Assembly: GCA_937957685.1 (NCBI GenBank)
Contig: CALGAO010000043.1
Coordinates: forward strand, 1-53,195
Direction: 5' to 3'
Length of the DNA stretch: 53,195 nucleotides
Source: an uncultured Paenibacillaceae bacterium
GTDB lineage: Bacteria; Bacillota; Bacilli; Paenibacillales; DA-C8
In this document: piece after piece, positions 25,162 to 34,007 of the stretch
Layout: each line of letters starts with the position of its first letter
Numbering within the stretch: the first letter of the stretch is position 1
Made by a program: the position numbers and the translations under genes
The notes under the pieces: model-generated
Databases searched by the model: none
What the model was told of the DNA's origin: nothing
The model's input: only the letters and a program-made list of their open reading frames with translations

Positions 25162-26445
25162 ATGACAACAAGGGAAGAACGGACGAGATGGTTCCTGCAT
25201 GACCGGTTCGGCATGTTCATTCACTGGGGCTTGTATGCCATCCCCGCAAGGGGCGAATGGGTCAGAGGCAATGAACGCATGACGAAAGAGCATTACATGC
25301 AATACTTCGAGGAGTTTGACGCATCCCGCTATGATCCGAAGGCCTGGGCCAGGGCGGCCAAGCAGGCTGGACAGCGCTATGCGGTATTCACGACGAAGCA
25401 TCATGACGGGTTCTGCCTGTTCGACAGCAAGCTGACGGACTTCAAGGTGACCAATACGCCAGCAGGCAGGGATCTGGTCCGTGAATATGTGGAAGCGTTC
25501 CGCGCGGAGGGGATCGCCGTCGGTTTGTATTATTCAATCATCGACTGGGACCACCCGGACTACCCTGGCTACGGGGACCGCGCTCACCCGGATCGGGACA
25601 ACGAAGCGGCGAAGGACAAGCCGATCAACTTCGACAACTATCTGGAGTACATGCACGGGCAGGTCAGGGAGCTGCTGACGAACTACGGCAAGATCGACAT
25701 CATGTGGTTCGACTTCTCCTATGACGACATGACCGGCGAGAAATGGCGCGCCACCGAGCTGATCCGCATGGTTCGTTCCCTGCAGCCGCACATCATCGTG
25801 GACAACCGGCTTGGCGGCAATATCCGCAGCGCGGAGCCGGAGGAATACGCCGGGGACTTCTACTCCCCCGAGCAGATCATCCCGCCGGGCGGCATCGTCG
25901 ATGAGCTCGGCCGCCAGGTGCCGTGGGAAGCGTGTATCACGCTGAACGACCATTGGGGCTACCACTCCGAGGATCGGAACTACAAGTCGCCCAAGCAGGT
26001 GATCCGTTCGCTCGTCGAATGCGTCAGCAAGAACGGCAACCTGCTCCTGAATGTCGCGCCGGACGCGAAGGGCGAGATCAACCGCGAGCAGCTGGCCATC
26101 CTGAGCGAGGTCGGCGAATGGTTGCGCCTGAACGGCGACAGCATCTATGGCTGCGGAGCGGCGCCGCTGCCGAAGCCGGAATGGGGCCGCTACACGATGA
26201 AGGGCAACAAGCTGTATGCCCATGTCTTCGACCGCGGCATCGGGCCGATTTATTTCCAGGGGCTGAAGGGCAAGATCCGCAAGGCCCGGCTGCTGAGAGA
26301 CGGCACGGAGCTGATCGTCAGCACGCCATGGATGGCGCAGGACTACTCGGATAGCGAGAGCGGAGCCTTCATCACGCTGAAGGGCGCGGAGCTGCCGGAC
26401 GAGATCGACACCGTGATCGAGCTGGAACTGTACGAAAGTCTGTAA
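25162..26445 (+). CDS. Alpha-L-fucosidase, glycoside hydrolase family 29
   Basis: 427 residues, ATG 25162 with GAGGTGA upstream. No signal peptide, so it is cytoplasmic and acts on imported substrate. GH29 features: WFLHDRFGMFIHWGLYA at the N-terminus, YAVFTTKHHDGFCLFDS, and IDIMWFDFS, in which D184 is the predicted nucleophile. The acid/base residue is not conserved well enough to assign. SKNGNLLLNVAPDAKGEI is also typical. It probably removes fucose from short oligosaccharides or glycopeptides. It is the last gene before a terminator. Confidence 0.9.
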   Translation: MTTREERTRWFLHDRFGMFIHWGLYAIPARGEWVRGNERMTKEHYMQYFEEFDASRYDPKAWARAAKQAGQRYAVFTTKHHDGFCLFDSKLTDFKVTNTPAGRDLVREYVEAFRAEGIAVGLYYSIIDWDHPDYPGYGDRAHPDRDNEAAKDKPINFDNYLEYMHGQVRELLTNYGKIDIMWFDFSYDDMTGEKWRATELIRMVRSLQPHIIVDNRLGGNIRSAEPEEYAGDFYSPEQIIPPGGIVDELGRQVPWEACITLNDHWGYHSEDRNYKSPKQVIRSLVECVSKNGNLLLNVAPDAKGEINREQLAILSEVGEWLRLNGDSIYGCGAAPLPKPEWGRYTMKGNKLYAHVFDRGIGPIYFQGLKGKIRKARLLRDGTELIVSTPWMAQDYSDSESGAFITLKGAELPDEIDTVIELELYESL

Positions 26446-26451
26446 GAAAGA

Positions 26452-26492
26452 GCGGGCGGAAAAGCCAATGCGGTTTTTCCGCCTGCTTTTTT
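26452..26492 (+). terminator. Rho-independent terminator after the fucosidase gene
   Basis: Stem of about 14 bp (GCGGGCGGAAAAGCC with GGTTTTTCCGCCTGC), 5-nt loop, then TTTTTT. It lies 7 nt after the stop. Confidence 0.9.
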
Positions 26493-26562
26493 ATTTCGGC
26501 GGCGTGCCCAGCGAAGCACGCATCTTCTGTGTGCTGGGCTCCGCCCAGCCTTTCGATGATCT

Positions 26563-26592
26563 TTGACAAAATCATGAAAAAACTGCTACGAT
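26563..26592 (+). promoter_or_regulatory. Predicted sigma-A promoter of the tetR gene
   Basis: TTGACA, an 18-bp spacer and TACGAT. The predicted transcription start is near 26600, just before the palindrome at 26605. Confidence 0.65.
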
Positions 26593-26604
26593 AAGGGCAT
26601 ATTG

Positions 26605-26620
26605 CCTAACGAGTATTAGG
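26605..26620. promoter_or_regulatory. Predicted TetR operator, copy 1
   Basis: Perfect-arm palindrome CCTAA-CGAGTA-TTAGG at the start of the tetR transcript. The 14-nt core CTAACGAGTATTAG recurs at 30044-30057 with only the two central bases changed. Autoregulation is the natural reading. Confidence 0.65.
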
Positions 26621-26638
26621 TTGTCGAAGGAGAGGCAC

Positions 26639-27220
26639 ATGTCGACCAAAGATCTGATCATCCAGGCAGCTACCCGGTTGTTTGCGGAGAAAGGCTACGA
26701 AGGGATGACGATGAAGGAGATAGCCAGGGAAGTGGGGATCAAGGCCCCGTCCTTGTACGCATTTTTTGAAAGCAAGGAAGATATCTTCACGCACATTTAC
26801 CTCGATATTATCACGCGGCATCTGGATCTGGCCAGCAGTGTGACCCGTTCAGAAGGCCTGACCGTGCGGGAGCAGTTCGAACAGATGCTGAAGTCGATCA
26901 TGGAGTTTCAGTTGCAGGAACCGCTGCAGATGAAGATCTATCTGCGCCTGCTGCTCTTTCCTCCAGAGGTGTTCAAGGTGGATCTGAAGGCGGAACTGCT
27001 CAAGCTGGAGCAGGCGGAACAGGAGATCTTCCAGCGCCTGTTCGAGAAGGGAATGGCCCGCGGAGAGATCAAGCCCGGTGACAGCAGTGCTCTCGCGAAG
27101 CTGTTGATCTGCCTGCTGGACGGATTGTTCTGGGAGATACAGCGCCATGATGAGTCAACATTTTGGCAGCGCTTTCAAACTGTCTGGGGAGAGTTCTGGC
27201 AACGTATCCAGGCAGATTGA
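26639..27220 (+). CDS. TetR/AcrR-family transcriptional regulator
   Basis: 193 residues from ATG 26639, chosen for AAGGAGAGG 5-7 nt upstream. The N-terminal helix-turn-helix is clear: IQAATRLFAEKGYEGMTMKE, IAREVGIKAPSLYAFFESKE. The C-terminal ligand domain is helical and Gln/Leu-rich. It is followed 30 nt later by a histidine kinase gene on the same strand. A matching operator at its own promoter and at the SLH-protein promoter makes it a likely repressor of both transcription units. Ligand unknown. Confidence 0.9.
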   Translation: MSTKDLIIQAATRLFAEKGYEGMTMKEIAREVGIKAPSLYAFFESKEDIFTHIYLDIITRHLDLASSVTRSEGLTVREQFEQMLKSIMEFQLQEPLQMKIYLRLLLFPPEVFKVDLKAELLKLEQAEQEIFQRLFEKGMARGEIKPGDSSALAKLLICLLDGLFWEIQRHDESTFWQRFQTVWGEFWQRIQAD

Positions 27221-27250
27221 GTCAGATGACATTGGTATAGGGGAATGTGT

Positions 27251-29260
27251 ATGCGTGTTCTGGTCTCATGTGTGCTGTTCATATGGATGTTCGCCTGTGA
27301 CGTCCATGCGGCCCAGCTTGTTGAAGACGGAAGGCTCGATTTGCGTGAGCATGGGCTGACTGGCTCCGCGCCCGTCGGGCTGAGCGGCGGCTGGCATTTC
27401 TATGAGGGCGTGTTCCTTGCGCAGGATCAGTTGACAGCCTATGCATACCAGGTGATTCAGGCCCCTGCCACCTGGGGATCACAAGGGATGCGGATGGGCA
27501 ATCAGGGGCATGGCACCTATCATCTGGTGATCGGGCTGTCGGATGAAGATGTCGGACGGACGCTTGGGCTCGAGCTGCCCGGTATCGCGTCGGCCTATGA
27601 CCTGTATATCAATGGGCACAAGCTCGCATCCGTCGGTCAGATCGGCACTTCACCGGACGGCATGCAGCCCGCGATCCTTCCTCGCGTCCTTTACTTCACT
27701 CCGGACAGCGATCAGCTCGACCTGATCCTGCATGTCTCCAATTATTCGCAGCGCAAGGGCGGCATGTGGGCTGAACTGAGGCTTGGCTCGGCTGACAGCA
27801 TCGCCAGGGAGCAGCAGCATCGGTTGATCTTCCAGGGATTCATCGCCAGCGGCCTGCTGCTCATGGGGATCATCCACGTGGGCTTGTATGCCTTTCGACT
27901 GGGTCTGACCGCGCTTTTCTTCGGTCTGGCCTGTCTGCTGCTGTTCCTGAGAAGCGTCTTCGTCGGCGAGATGATCGCCATGCAGCTGTTGCCGTCCATT
28001 CCCTGGGAGATGGCGGTCAAGATCGAATATTTGTCCGTATACTGGGGCATCGGTTTCCTCGTCCTGTACATTCATCACCTGTACCCGAAGGATCTGAGGC
28101 GCGCGATCAGCTATGCCCTGGTAGGGCTGATGTTCGTCTGCACCCTTCCCGTACTTGTGCTCCCGGCCAGGATCTACACCGAATGGCTGATCGGCTACCA
28201 GCTCATCGTGCTTGTCCTGATCCTGTATATCCTGTATGGACTGTTCCGCGCCGTGCTCCGGCGGAGGTTCGGCGCGGTGACGAATCTGGCGGCCGGGCTT
28301 CTGTTCTTCGCCAGCGCGATCAATGACATCCTGTATTACAATTTCCTCCTGCGCTCGATTGATCTGGTGACGTTCGGGTTGTTCATCTTCATCTTCACGC
28401 AGATGATGATGCTCGCCAAGCGATATGTCTACACCTATCGGCAGGCGTCGGAACTGAAGGTGGAGCTGGAGGCCACCAATGCCAACCTGGAGCGTCTCGT
28501 GGAGGAGAGAACGGAGGCTCTGCAGCGCTCGAACCAGAGGCTGAAGCAAGCAGAGCAGGCCAGGACGGATCTGCTGTCGGATATCGTGCATGAGCTGAGG
28601 AATCCGCTCACCTCCGTGATCGGCTATCTGCGCAGGCTGAAGGATGGTCTGGCCGCGGACCTGGCGGAGCGCCATGTGGAGGTTGCCTATCAGAAGGCGC
28701 TCATGCTGAATCATGTGGTGGAGGATCTGCGGCAGCTGGCGCATATGGAGCAGCATGAGATCGCGTATCAGCATCAGCCGATGGAGGTTCGAGAACTCTT
28801 CTCGGCATTGGATATGGCCTATGATTGGGAACTGCTCGACCGTCAGGTGGAGCGCAGATGGCAACTGCCTCGCGATGGGGACGAATACATCGTGCATGTC
28901 GATCGCATGCGGCTCGAGCAGGCATTTGCCAACCTGGTCACCAATGCGCTGGTGCATACGAAGAAGCGGGAGAGCCTCACGATCAGCGGTCGTTGCTATC
29001 GCTTCGCCCGCGTCTGTGTGATCGCCGTGAAGGATACGGGATCGGGCATCGCCAGGGCGGAACAGGCGAATCTGTTCAACCGTTTCTATCGGGCGAGGCA
29101 GGCAGGGGCTGATACGCAACATGCCGGGTCCGGGCTGGGACTTGCGATCGCCAAGGCGATCATGGATGCCCATCAGGGGCGAATCGGCATGCGGAGCAAG
29201 CTCGGCAGGGGCAGTACGTTCTATCTCATTTTTCCTGTGGAAATGGTGGGGATACCATGA
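27251..29260 (+). CDS. Sensor histidine kinase with 7TMR-DISM sensory domain
   Basis: 669 residues from ATG 27251, preferred over ATG 27245 because AGGGGA is 7 nt upstream of it. Signal peptide (MRVLVSCVLFIWMFACDVHA), an extracellular beta-rich DISM domain at about 25-180 with the carbohydrate-binding-like WGSQGMRMGNQGHGTYHLVI region, seven membrane helices at about 185-390, and a coiled coil at about 395-430. Then HisKA with the phospho-acceptor H447 (DIVHELRNPLTSV) and a HATPase domain (N-box NLVTNALVHT, G1 DTGSGIA, G2 GSGLGLAIAK). DISM domains are thought to sense carbohydrates at the cell surface. It phosphorylates the regulator whose gene overlaps by 4 nt. Confidence 0.92.
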   Translation: MRVLVSCVLFIWMFACDVHAAQLVEDGRLDLREHGLTGSAPVGLSGGWHFYEGVFLAQDQLTAYAYQVIQAPATWGSQGMRMGNQGHGTYHLVIGLSDEDVGRTLGLELPGIASAYDLYINGHKLASVGQIGTSPDGMQPAILPRVLYFTPDSDQLDLILHVSNYSQRKGGMWAELRLGSADSIAREQQHRLIFQGFIASGLLLMGIIHVGLYAFRLGLTALFFGLACLLLFLRSVFVGEMIAMQLLPSIPWEMAVKIEYLSVYWGIGFLVLYIHHLYPKDLRRAISYALVGLMFVCTLPVLVLPARIYTEWLIGYQLIVLVLILYILYGLFRAVLRRRFGAVTNLAAGLLFFASAINDILYYNFLLRSIDLVTFGLFIFIFTQMMMLAKRYVYTYRQASELKVELEATNANLERLVEERTEALQRSNQRLKQAEQARTDLLSDIVHELRNPLTSVIGYLRRLKDGLAADLAERHVEVAYQKALMLNHVVEDLRQLAHMEQHEIAYQHQPMEVRELFSALDMAYDWELLDRQVERRWQLPRDGDEYIVHVDRMRLEQAFANLVTNALVHTKKRESLTISGRCYRFARVCVIAVKDTGSGIARAEQANLFNRFYRARQAGADTQHAGSGLGLAIAKAIMDAHQGRIGMRSKLGRGSTFYLIFPVEMVGIP

Positions 29261-29937
29261 ATGCAGCACAAATCCTGATCGTGGATGACGATACGGCGAT
29301 ACGTGAAATGATCGGCCATTATGTTCAGGAGCATCACTACCTTCCGATCGAAGCCGAGGACGGAGAGTCGGCGGTGCGGATGTTCCGTTCCCATCGGCCG
29401 GATCTGGTGCTGCTCGATGTCATGATGCCCGATATGGATGGATTTACGGTCTGCAGGCAGATCCGTAAGGAATCGGATGTTCCGATCATCTACCTCTCAA
29501 GCAGGGGGGAGAGCCGTGATGTGGTGCATGGACTTGATCTGGGCGGAGACGATTATGTGGAGAAGCCATTTGAGCCGGAGATATTGATGGCCAGGATCAA
29601 GGCGCAGCTCCGCCGCACGCGGAAGACAGACAAGAAACGGCCGATCGTGTTCGGCGATCTGGTCATCGATCGGGAGACTTGCGAGGTGCGCTGCCGGGAC
29701 ACGGTGATTCCTTTCCTGGCCAAGGAGTTCAAGCTGCTCGTCTATCTGGCGGAGAGGCCGAGGCGTGTCTTTCACGTCGACCAATTGTATGAAGAGGTAT
29801 GGAATTCTTTCGTTGGCGATACGCGAACCGTCATGGTTCACATCAGCAATATCCGGCAGAAGCTCGCCGCTCATGCGCCGGAGATCATCCGGATCGAAAC
29901 GGTCAAGGGCATCGGCTATCGATTGGTCGTCTGCTGA
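29257..29937 (+). CDS. OmpR/PhoB-family response regulator
   Basis: 226 residues, ATG 29257 overlapping the kinase stop. Receiver domain with acidic pair D10-D12, phospho-acceptor D54 (LVLLDVMMPDMDG), S81-S82 and K103 (EKPFEP). The C-terminal winged helix (FLAKEFKLLVYLAERPRRVF, and RTVMVHISNIRQKL..IETVKGIGYRL) is complete. It is the cognate partner of the kinase. An 11-bp tandem repeat, the arrangement bound by this family, lies 59 nt downstream of the stop at the promoter of the SLH gene. Confidence 0.94.
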   Translation: MNAAQILIVDDDTAIREMIGHYVQEHHYLPIEAEDGESAVRMFRSHRPDLVLLDVMMPDMDGFTVCRQIRKESDVPIIYLSSRGESRDVVHGLDLGGDDYVEKPFEPEILMARIKAQLRRTRKTDKKRPIVFGDLVIDRETCEVRCRDTVIPFLAKEFKLLVYLAERPRRVFHVDQLYEEVWNSFVGDTRTVMVHISNIRQKLAAHAPEIIRIETVKGIGYRLVVC

Positions 29938-29995
29938 GTCGATCAACCTCGTTTTGGTGGATTGCCCGGTAAATTTTTTTGCGGAAAATGTCGAA

Positions 29996-30017
29996 TTTTA
30001 AGTTCATTTTAACTTGC
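29996..30017 (+). promoter_or_regulatory. Predicted response-regulator box (11-bp tandem repeat)
   Basis: TTTTAAGTTCA followed directly by TTTTAACTTGC. The shared TTTTAA-TT cores are 11 bp apart, one helical turn, as in PhoB/PhoP-type sites. It ends 5 bp before the predicted -10 and takes the place of a -35, the layout of a class II activated promoter. Confidence 0.55.
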
Positions 30018-30022
30018 CCTGG

Positions 30023-30028
30023 TACACT
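30023..30028 (+). promoter_or_regulatory. Predicted -10 box of the SLH gene
   Basis: TACACT with no good -35 at 17 or 18 bp, which fits dependence on an activator bound at the tandem repeat just upstream. Confidence 0.45.
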
Positions 30029-30043
30029 GTCCTGGAAATCTGG

Positions 30044-30057
30044 CTAACGATCATTAG
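30044..30057. promoter_or_regulatory. Predicted TetR operator, copy 2
   Basis: CTAACGATCATTAG, identical in 12 of 14 positions to the core at the tetR promoter; the differences are the two central bases. It lies about 16 bp after the predicted -10, so bound repressor would block initiation. Confidence 0.6.
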
Positions 30058-30107
30058 TTAACCATCAAAAATGAAGATCAGATGAAAGGACAGGAGATGA
30101 TGGTGCC

Positions 30108-33100
30108 GTGCGCAGAAGCAGCTACAAGACGATGAAGAAGTTTCAGATGGCGGGTGTTGCCCTGTTACTGACGCTGGTGTCGGCCATGTTCTTCCCGCTG
30201 GCCGATGCCGACGCCGATTCGGGTTTCACCGGACAACCCCGGATAGTAGTAACGAATTGGTACGACCTGCCATACACCTATCCGAGCGACACCTATGACA
30301 ATTGCTGGTACGAATGTTATATCATCGTGTGGGGAGATTATACCTTCTGGACCTTCTCCTCCTCTTACGAGGATGCCACGGTGATCGGCGCCTATGATCA
30401 GAGCGGGGAACTGATCGGTTCCCGACTCTATCAGGGAGACTTCGAGATTGAATATATCTCGATCGTGGAAGGGGTCGTCTACCTGTACGGATATTACAGC
30501 CTGGAATATGACGACGACCCGATCCTTATCCCGGTGGAGGAACTGAGAGATATCGTCGAGAGAGGGAGCAAGACCACCTTGACGATCTCAACCGACCAGA
30601 TCCCGGTTGGGGAGGAAGTCGTGCTGACGGCCAGCGTGACTGGCTTCAAGGCCGGCGTCTTTCCCACAGGCACGATCACGTTCGAGAGCAGGGAGACGCA
30701 CATAGGCGAAGTGGAGCTGGAGCCCGATGGAACGGCGACGCTGGTGACTTCGACGTTGCCGGTGGGTCGTCTGGCTATCGTTGCCCGTTATTCCGGAGAT
30801 GAGTTTTATACCTCCAGTCAGTCGGAGATCGTGATGCTGACTGTATGGAAGCAGCCGAACCCGGGGGAACCCCATGTGCGATATGATGGAAGCCGGGCTC
30901 CTGTATCCATTCCCGGCTGGGGACCGTTCTGTTTCGATGGGCCGGGTTGGAATTCGAATTTCTCCGATTGTCCGGTGCTCTATTGGGGAGATTATGAATT
31001 CTGGGCGTATGAGGATGATGAGAGTGCGTACCGGATCCTGATCGTCGCCTTATGGGACGGAGATGTGGTGGGCACCAGGGAGTATGGTGATTACTCGTAT
31101 GGGTATACCCGATATCTCTATGATATTACGATCGGATATGATTCATATTGGGGAGAAGAAGCGGCCACCTTCTGGGGGCAGTCCAATGATTCCCTCACCA
31201 TCCCGTTAAGCGAGCTGGCCGAGATCGCGAAGATGACCACCACCACGCTGGCCGCATCGGATGATGCCATCGAGCTCGGGGAATCGGTCACGCTGGCGGC
31301 TTCCGTCACAGGAGTCGCGGACGAGCTGACCGGCAATGTGCAATTGATCGAAACAGCGAACAAGCTCACGCCGCAGACGAAACCGGTGGGGGCGGATGGA
31401 ACGGTTGTATGGACCTTGAATGACCTGCCAGCCGGCCAATATTCGTTCAGGGCGGTGTATCAGGGAGATGCGAACAACAGTCCGAGCCGCTCTGAGATCA
31501 TCCAGGTCAAAGTGACAGCCTTGACTTTCACGGTGGAGTTCTATGCGGATGGCGAGCTGGCGGACGCCCAGACAGTCGAGCATGGGGCGAAGGTGACGAA
31601 GCCGGACGATCCGGAGAAGGAAGGATACACCTTCGTTGGCTGGTACGATGCGGCGACGGATGAGCAGTGGGACTTCGACAGCGATGTGGTGACCGGCGAC
31701 CTGGAGCTGTATGCGAAGTGGGAGATCAATCCACCGGAAGCGCCCGTGCTCGGCAAACCGGAAGCCGGCAATGCGCAGGTCAGGCTGACGTGGAGTGCAG
31801 CGGAGAGGGCATCGAGCTACATCATCTATGTGAGTGAGGATGAAGCCTCATACGGCGTGGTTGTGGGTAGCGTTGGAGGCGATGTGCTGGAGTATGTGGT
31901 GCCGGATCTGACCAACGGAAACGTATACTACTTCACCATCGTGGCATCCAATGACGGCGGAGACAGTCCATACTCGAATACGGTGAGCGCGAAGCCGATC
32001 ACGCTTCCCTCAGCTCCATATGATATCGAAGTGGTTGCAGGAGATGGCAAGGTGACCATCAGCTTCAAGGGGCCTGATGATGACGGAGGCAGTCCGATCA
32101 CGGAGTATGTCGTGACGGATATCGAGGGCAATGTGTTGGCTACAGGCGAATCCAGCCCGATCGAGGTGACCGGCCTGACGAATGGGGAGACGTACCAGTT
32201 GATCGTCTATGCTGTCAATGAGGCGGGCGACGGTGAACCATCCCAGCCTTCGGAGGAAGTCGTTCCGACAGCGCCAGCTCCAGGCGGCGGAGGCGGGGAC
32301 GATACCGGAGATGACCCGTCCGATGGCGACGACAAGGGCGATGATCCGTCCGATGGCGACGACAAGGGCGATGATCCGTCCGATGGCGACGACAAGGGCG
32401 ATGATCCGTCCGATGGCGATGACAAGGGCGATGATCCGTCCGATGGCGATGACAAGGGCGATGATCCGTCCGATGGCGACGACAAGGGCGATGATCCATC
32501 CGATGGCGATGACAAGGGCGATGACCCATCCGATGGTGACGACAAGGGCGATGATCCATCCGATGGCGACGACAAGGGCGATGACCCATCCGATGGCGAC
32601 GACAAGGGTGATGACCCATCCGATGGCGATGACAGAGGCGATGATCCGTCTGGCGGGGATAACAATGGCGATCATCCAACAGGCGGTGACAGCGGAACCC
32701 CGGCACCGGATGATGCAGATGAGTCGGATCGGATCGAGGTCGACTTCTCGCTCAATGGTCAGACGGTGCAGGTTGGAGTGGCCCGGTTGGTGAACGTCGA
32801 TCATCAGCAGATCATCACGATCGTGGTCGATCCGGACAAGCTTCAGGAAGCGTTGGATACCGATGAGACGTCCATTACGATCTCGATGTCGGTATTGACG
32901 CCTGCGGATGCGGTGATTGGCACCTTAAACGGGCAGATGGTCAAGGATATGGAAGACAGAGACACCGTTCTGCAGCTTCATACGTCCAATGCCTCCTACA
33001 GCCTGCCTGTTCGGGAGCTCGATATCGAGGCGCTGGCCGGACAGTTTGGTGTGGATGTGTCTCTGCAGGACATAGAGATCAAGGTCGAGATTGCGGCGCC

Positions 33101-33983
33101 ATCCGCGGAACAGCTGCAAATGCTGGATCGTCTGATCCAGGATCAGGATCACGTGATCCTTGCTCCACCCGTCCAATTTACAGTAAGAGCGGTTTATGGC
33201 GATCAGGAGATCGAGATCACGCAGTTTGAGACCTATATCGAGCGGACGATCAGGATTCCGGACGGGGTGGATCCGGACAAGATCACGACGGCCGTTGTCA
33301 TCAAGCCGGACGGTACGCTGCGCCATGTGCCGACGAAGGTGATGATCATGAACGGTCAGGCGGTGGCGGTCATCAACAGCCTGACGAACAGCACCTATGC
33401 GCTGATCTGGAACCCGGTCCGATTCGAGGACGTGGAGGGTCACTGGGCTGAGGAAGCGATCAACGACATGGGCTCACGCAAAATCGTGAATGGCGTTGGC
33501 GAGCAAGCCTATGCCCCGAATCAGGCCATCACCCGTGCCGAGTTCGCGGCCATGATCGTTCGTGCCCTGGGTCTCCGGACCGTGAGTGAGGATGCTGCAT
33601 TCCTGGATGTGCCGAGCGCAGACTGGTACAGCGGAGCCATTCGGACCGCCTATGCCTACCACCTGATCAACGGTTATCCCGACGGTACCTTCCGTCCGAT
33701 GGAGCTGATCACTCGTGAGCAGGCGATGGTCATCCTCTCGAAGGCGATGGAACTTACGGGCCTGAAGGACAAGCTTGACAGCGCGTCAGCGGAGGAGGTC
33801 TTCGGTATCTATCAGGATGCGGATCAGGTGTCGGCATGGGCGAGACAGGGGGTGGCCGATACCGTAAGCGCAGGGATTATCGTGGGCAGAAGCCATCAGG
33901 AGTTGGCGCCACAGGCATCGATCACCAGGGCGGAAGCAGCGGTTATCCTGCAACGATTGCTGCAGCATTCCGACCTGATCTGA
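30108..33983 (+). CDS. Giant SLH-domain surface protein with Ig-like, InlB-like, FnIII and acidic repeat regions
   Basis: 1291 residues from GTG 30108 (AGGAG about 11 nt upstream). Signal peptide 1-37. Then an aromatic, Tyr/Trp-rich domain at about 45-145, an Ig-like domain at 150-240, a second aromatic domain at 260-370 and a second Ig-like domain at 375-465. An InlB/Listeria-Bacteroides-type repeat follows at 473-545 (FVGWYDAATDEQWDF, ELYAKW), then two fibronectin type III domains at about 546-722. Eleven 10-residue acidic repeats (DDPSDGDDKG) occupy 735-844, then a beta-rich region at about 860-1100, and three SLH domains from about 1106 to the end, which anchor to pyruvylated cell-wall polymer. 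It is probably an adhesin or glycan-binding protein. The gene follows the two-component system that likely controls it. Confidence 0.9.
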   Translation: MRRSSYKTMKKFQMAGVALLLTLVSAMFFPLADADADSGFTGQPRIVVTNWYDLPYTYPSDTYDNCWYECYIIVWGDYTFWTFSSSYEDATVIGAYDQSGELIGSRLYQGDFEIEYISIVEGVVYLYGYYSLEYDDDPILIPVEELRDIVERGSKTTLTISTDQIPVGEEVVLTASVTGFKAGVFPTGTITFESRETHIGEVELEPDGTATLVTSTLPVGRLAIVARYSGDEFYTSSQSEIVMLTVWKQPNPGEPHVRYDGSRAPVSIPGWGPFCFDGPGWNSNFSDCPVLYWGDYEFWAYEDDESAYRILIVALWDGDVVGTREYGDYSYGYTRYLYDITIGYDSYWGEEAATFWGQSNDSLTIPLSELAEIAKMTTTTLAASDDAIELGESVTLAASVTGVADELTGNVQLIETANKLTPQTKPVGADGTVVWTLNDLPAGQYSFRAVYQGDANNSPSRSEIIQVKVTALTFTVEFYADGELADAQTVEHGAKVTKPDDPEKEGYTFVGWYDAATDEQWDFDSDVVTGDLELYAKWEINPPEAPVLGKPEAGNAQVRLTWSAAERASSYIIYVSEDEASYGVVVGSVGGDVLEYVVPDLTNGNVYYFTIVASNDGGDSPYSNTVSAKPITLPSAPYDIEVVAGDGKVTISFKGPDDDGGSPITEYVVTDIEGNVLATGESSPIEVTGLTNGETYQLIVYAVNEAGDGEPSQPSEEVVPTAPAPGGGGGDDTGDDPSDGDDKGDDPSDGDDKGDDPSDGDDKGDDPSDGDDKGDDPSDGDDKGDDPSDGDDKGDDPSDGDDKGDDPSDGDDKGDDPSDGDDKGDDPSDGDDKGDDPSDGDDRGDDPSGGDNNGDHPTGGDSGTPAPDDADESDRIEVDFSLNGQTVQVGVARLVNVDHQQIITIVVDPDKLQEALDTDETSITISMSVLTPADAVIGTLNGQMVKDMEDRDTVLQLHTSNASYSLPVRELDIEALAGQFGVDVSLQDIEIKVEIAAPSAEQLQMLDRLIQDQDHVILAPPVQFTVRAVYGDQEIEITQFETYIERTIRIPDGVDPDKITTAVVIKPDGTLRHVPTKVMIMNGQAVAVINSLTNSTYALIWNPVRFEDVEGHWAEEAINDMGSRKIVNGVGEQAYAPNQAITRAEFAAMIVRALGLRTVSEDAAFLDVPSADWYSGAIRTAYAYHLINGYPDGTFRPMELITREQAMVILSKAMELTGLKDKLDSASAEEVFGIYQDADQVSAWARQGVADTVSAGIIVGRSHQELAPQASITRAEAAVILQRLLQHSDLI
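32310..32639 (+). repeat. Eleven 30-bp tandem repeats
   Basis: Eleven in-phase copies of a 30-bp unit, ten encoding DDPSDGDDKG and the last DDPSDGDDRG, followed by two degenerate units. Copies differ only at silent third positions and fall into sub-patterns, pointing to recent duplication. The acidic tract probably spaces the binding domains from the SLH anchor or binds calcium. Confidence 0.95.
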
Positions 33984-34007
33984 CTGAGACGGCTGGCAGC
34001 AGGCAAA

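Noticed and set aside
32207..32804. Long minus-strand frames antisense to the acidic repeat (SSPLSSPSDG-type and other repeats)
   Set aside because: They are forced by the 30-bp tandem repeat being open in several frames; no start signals and the plus-strand gene runs through.
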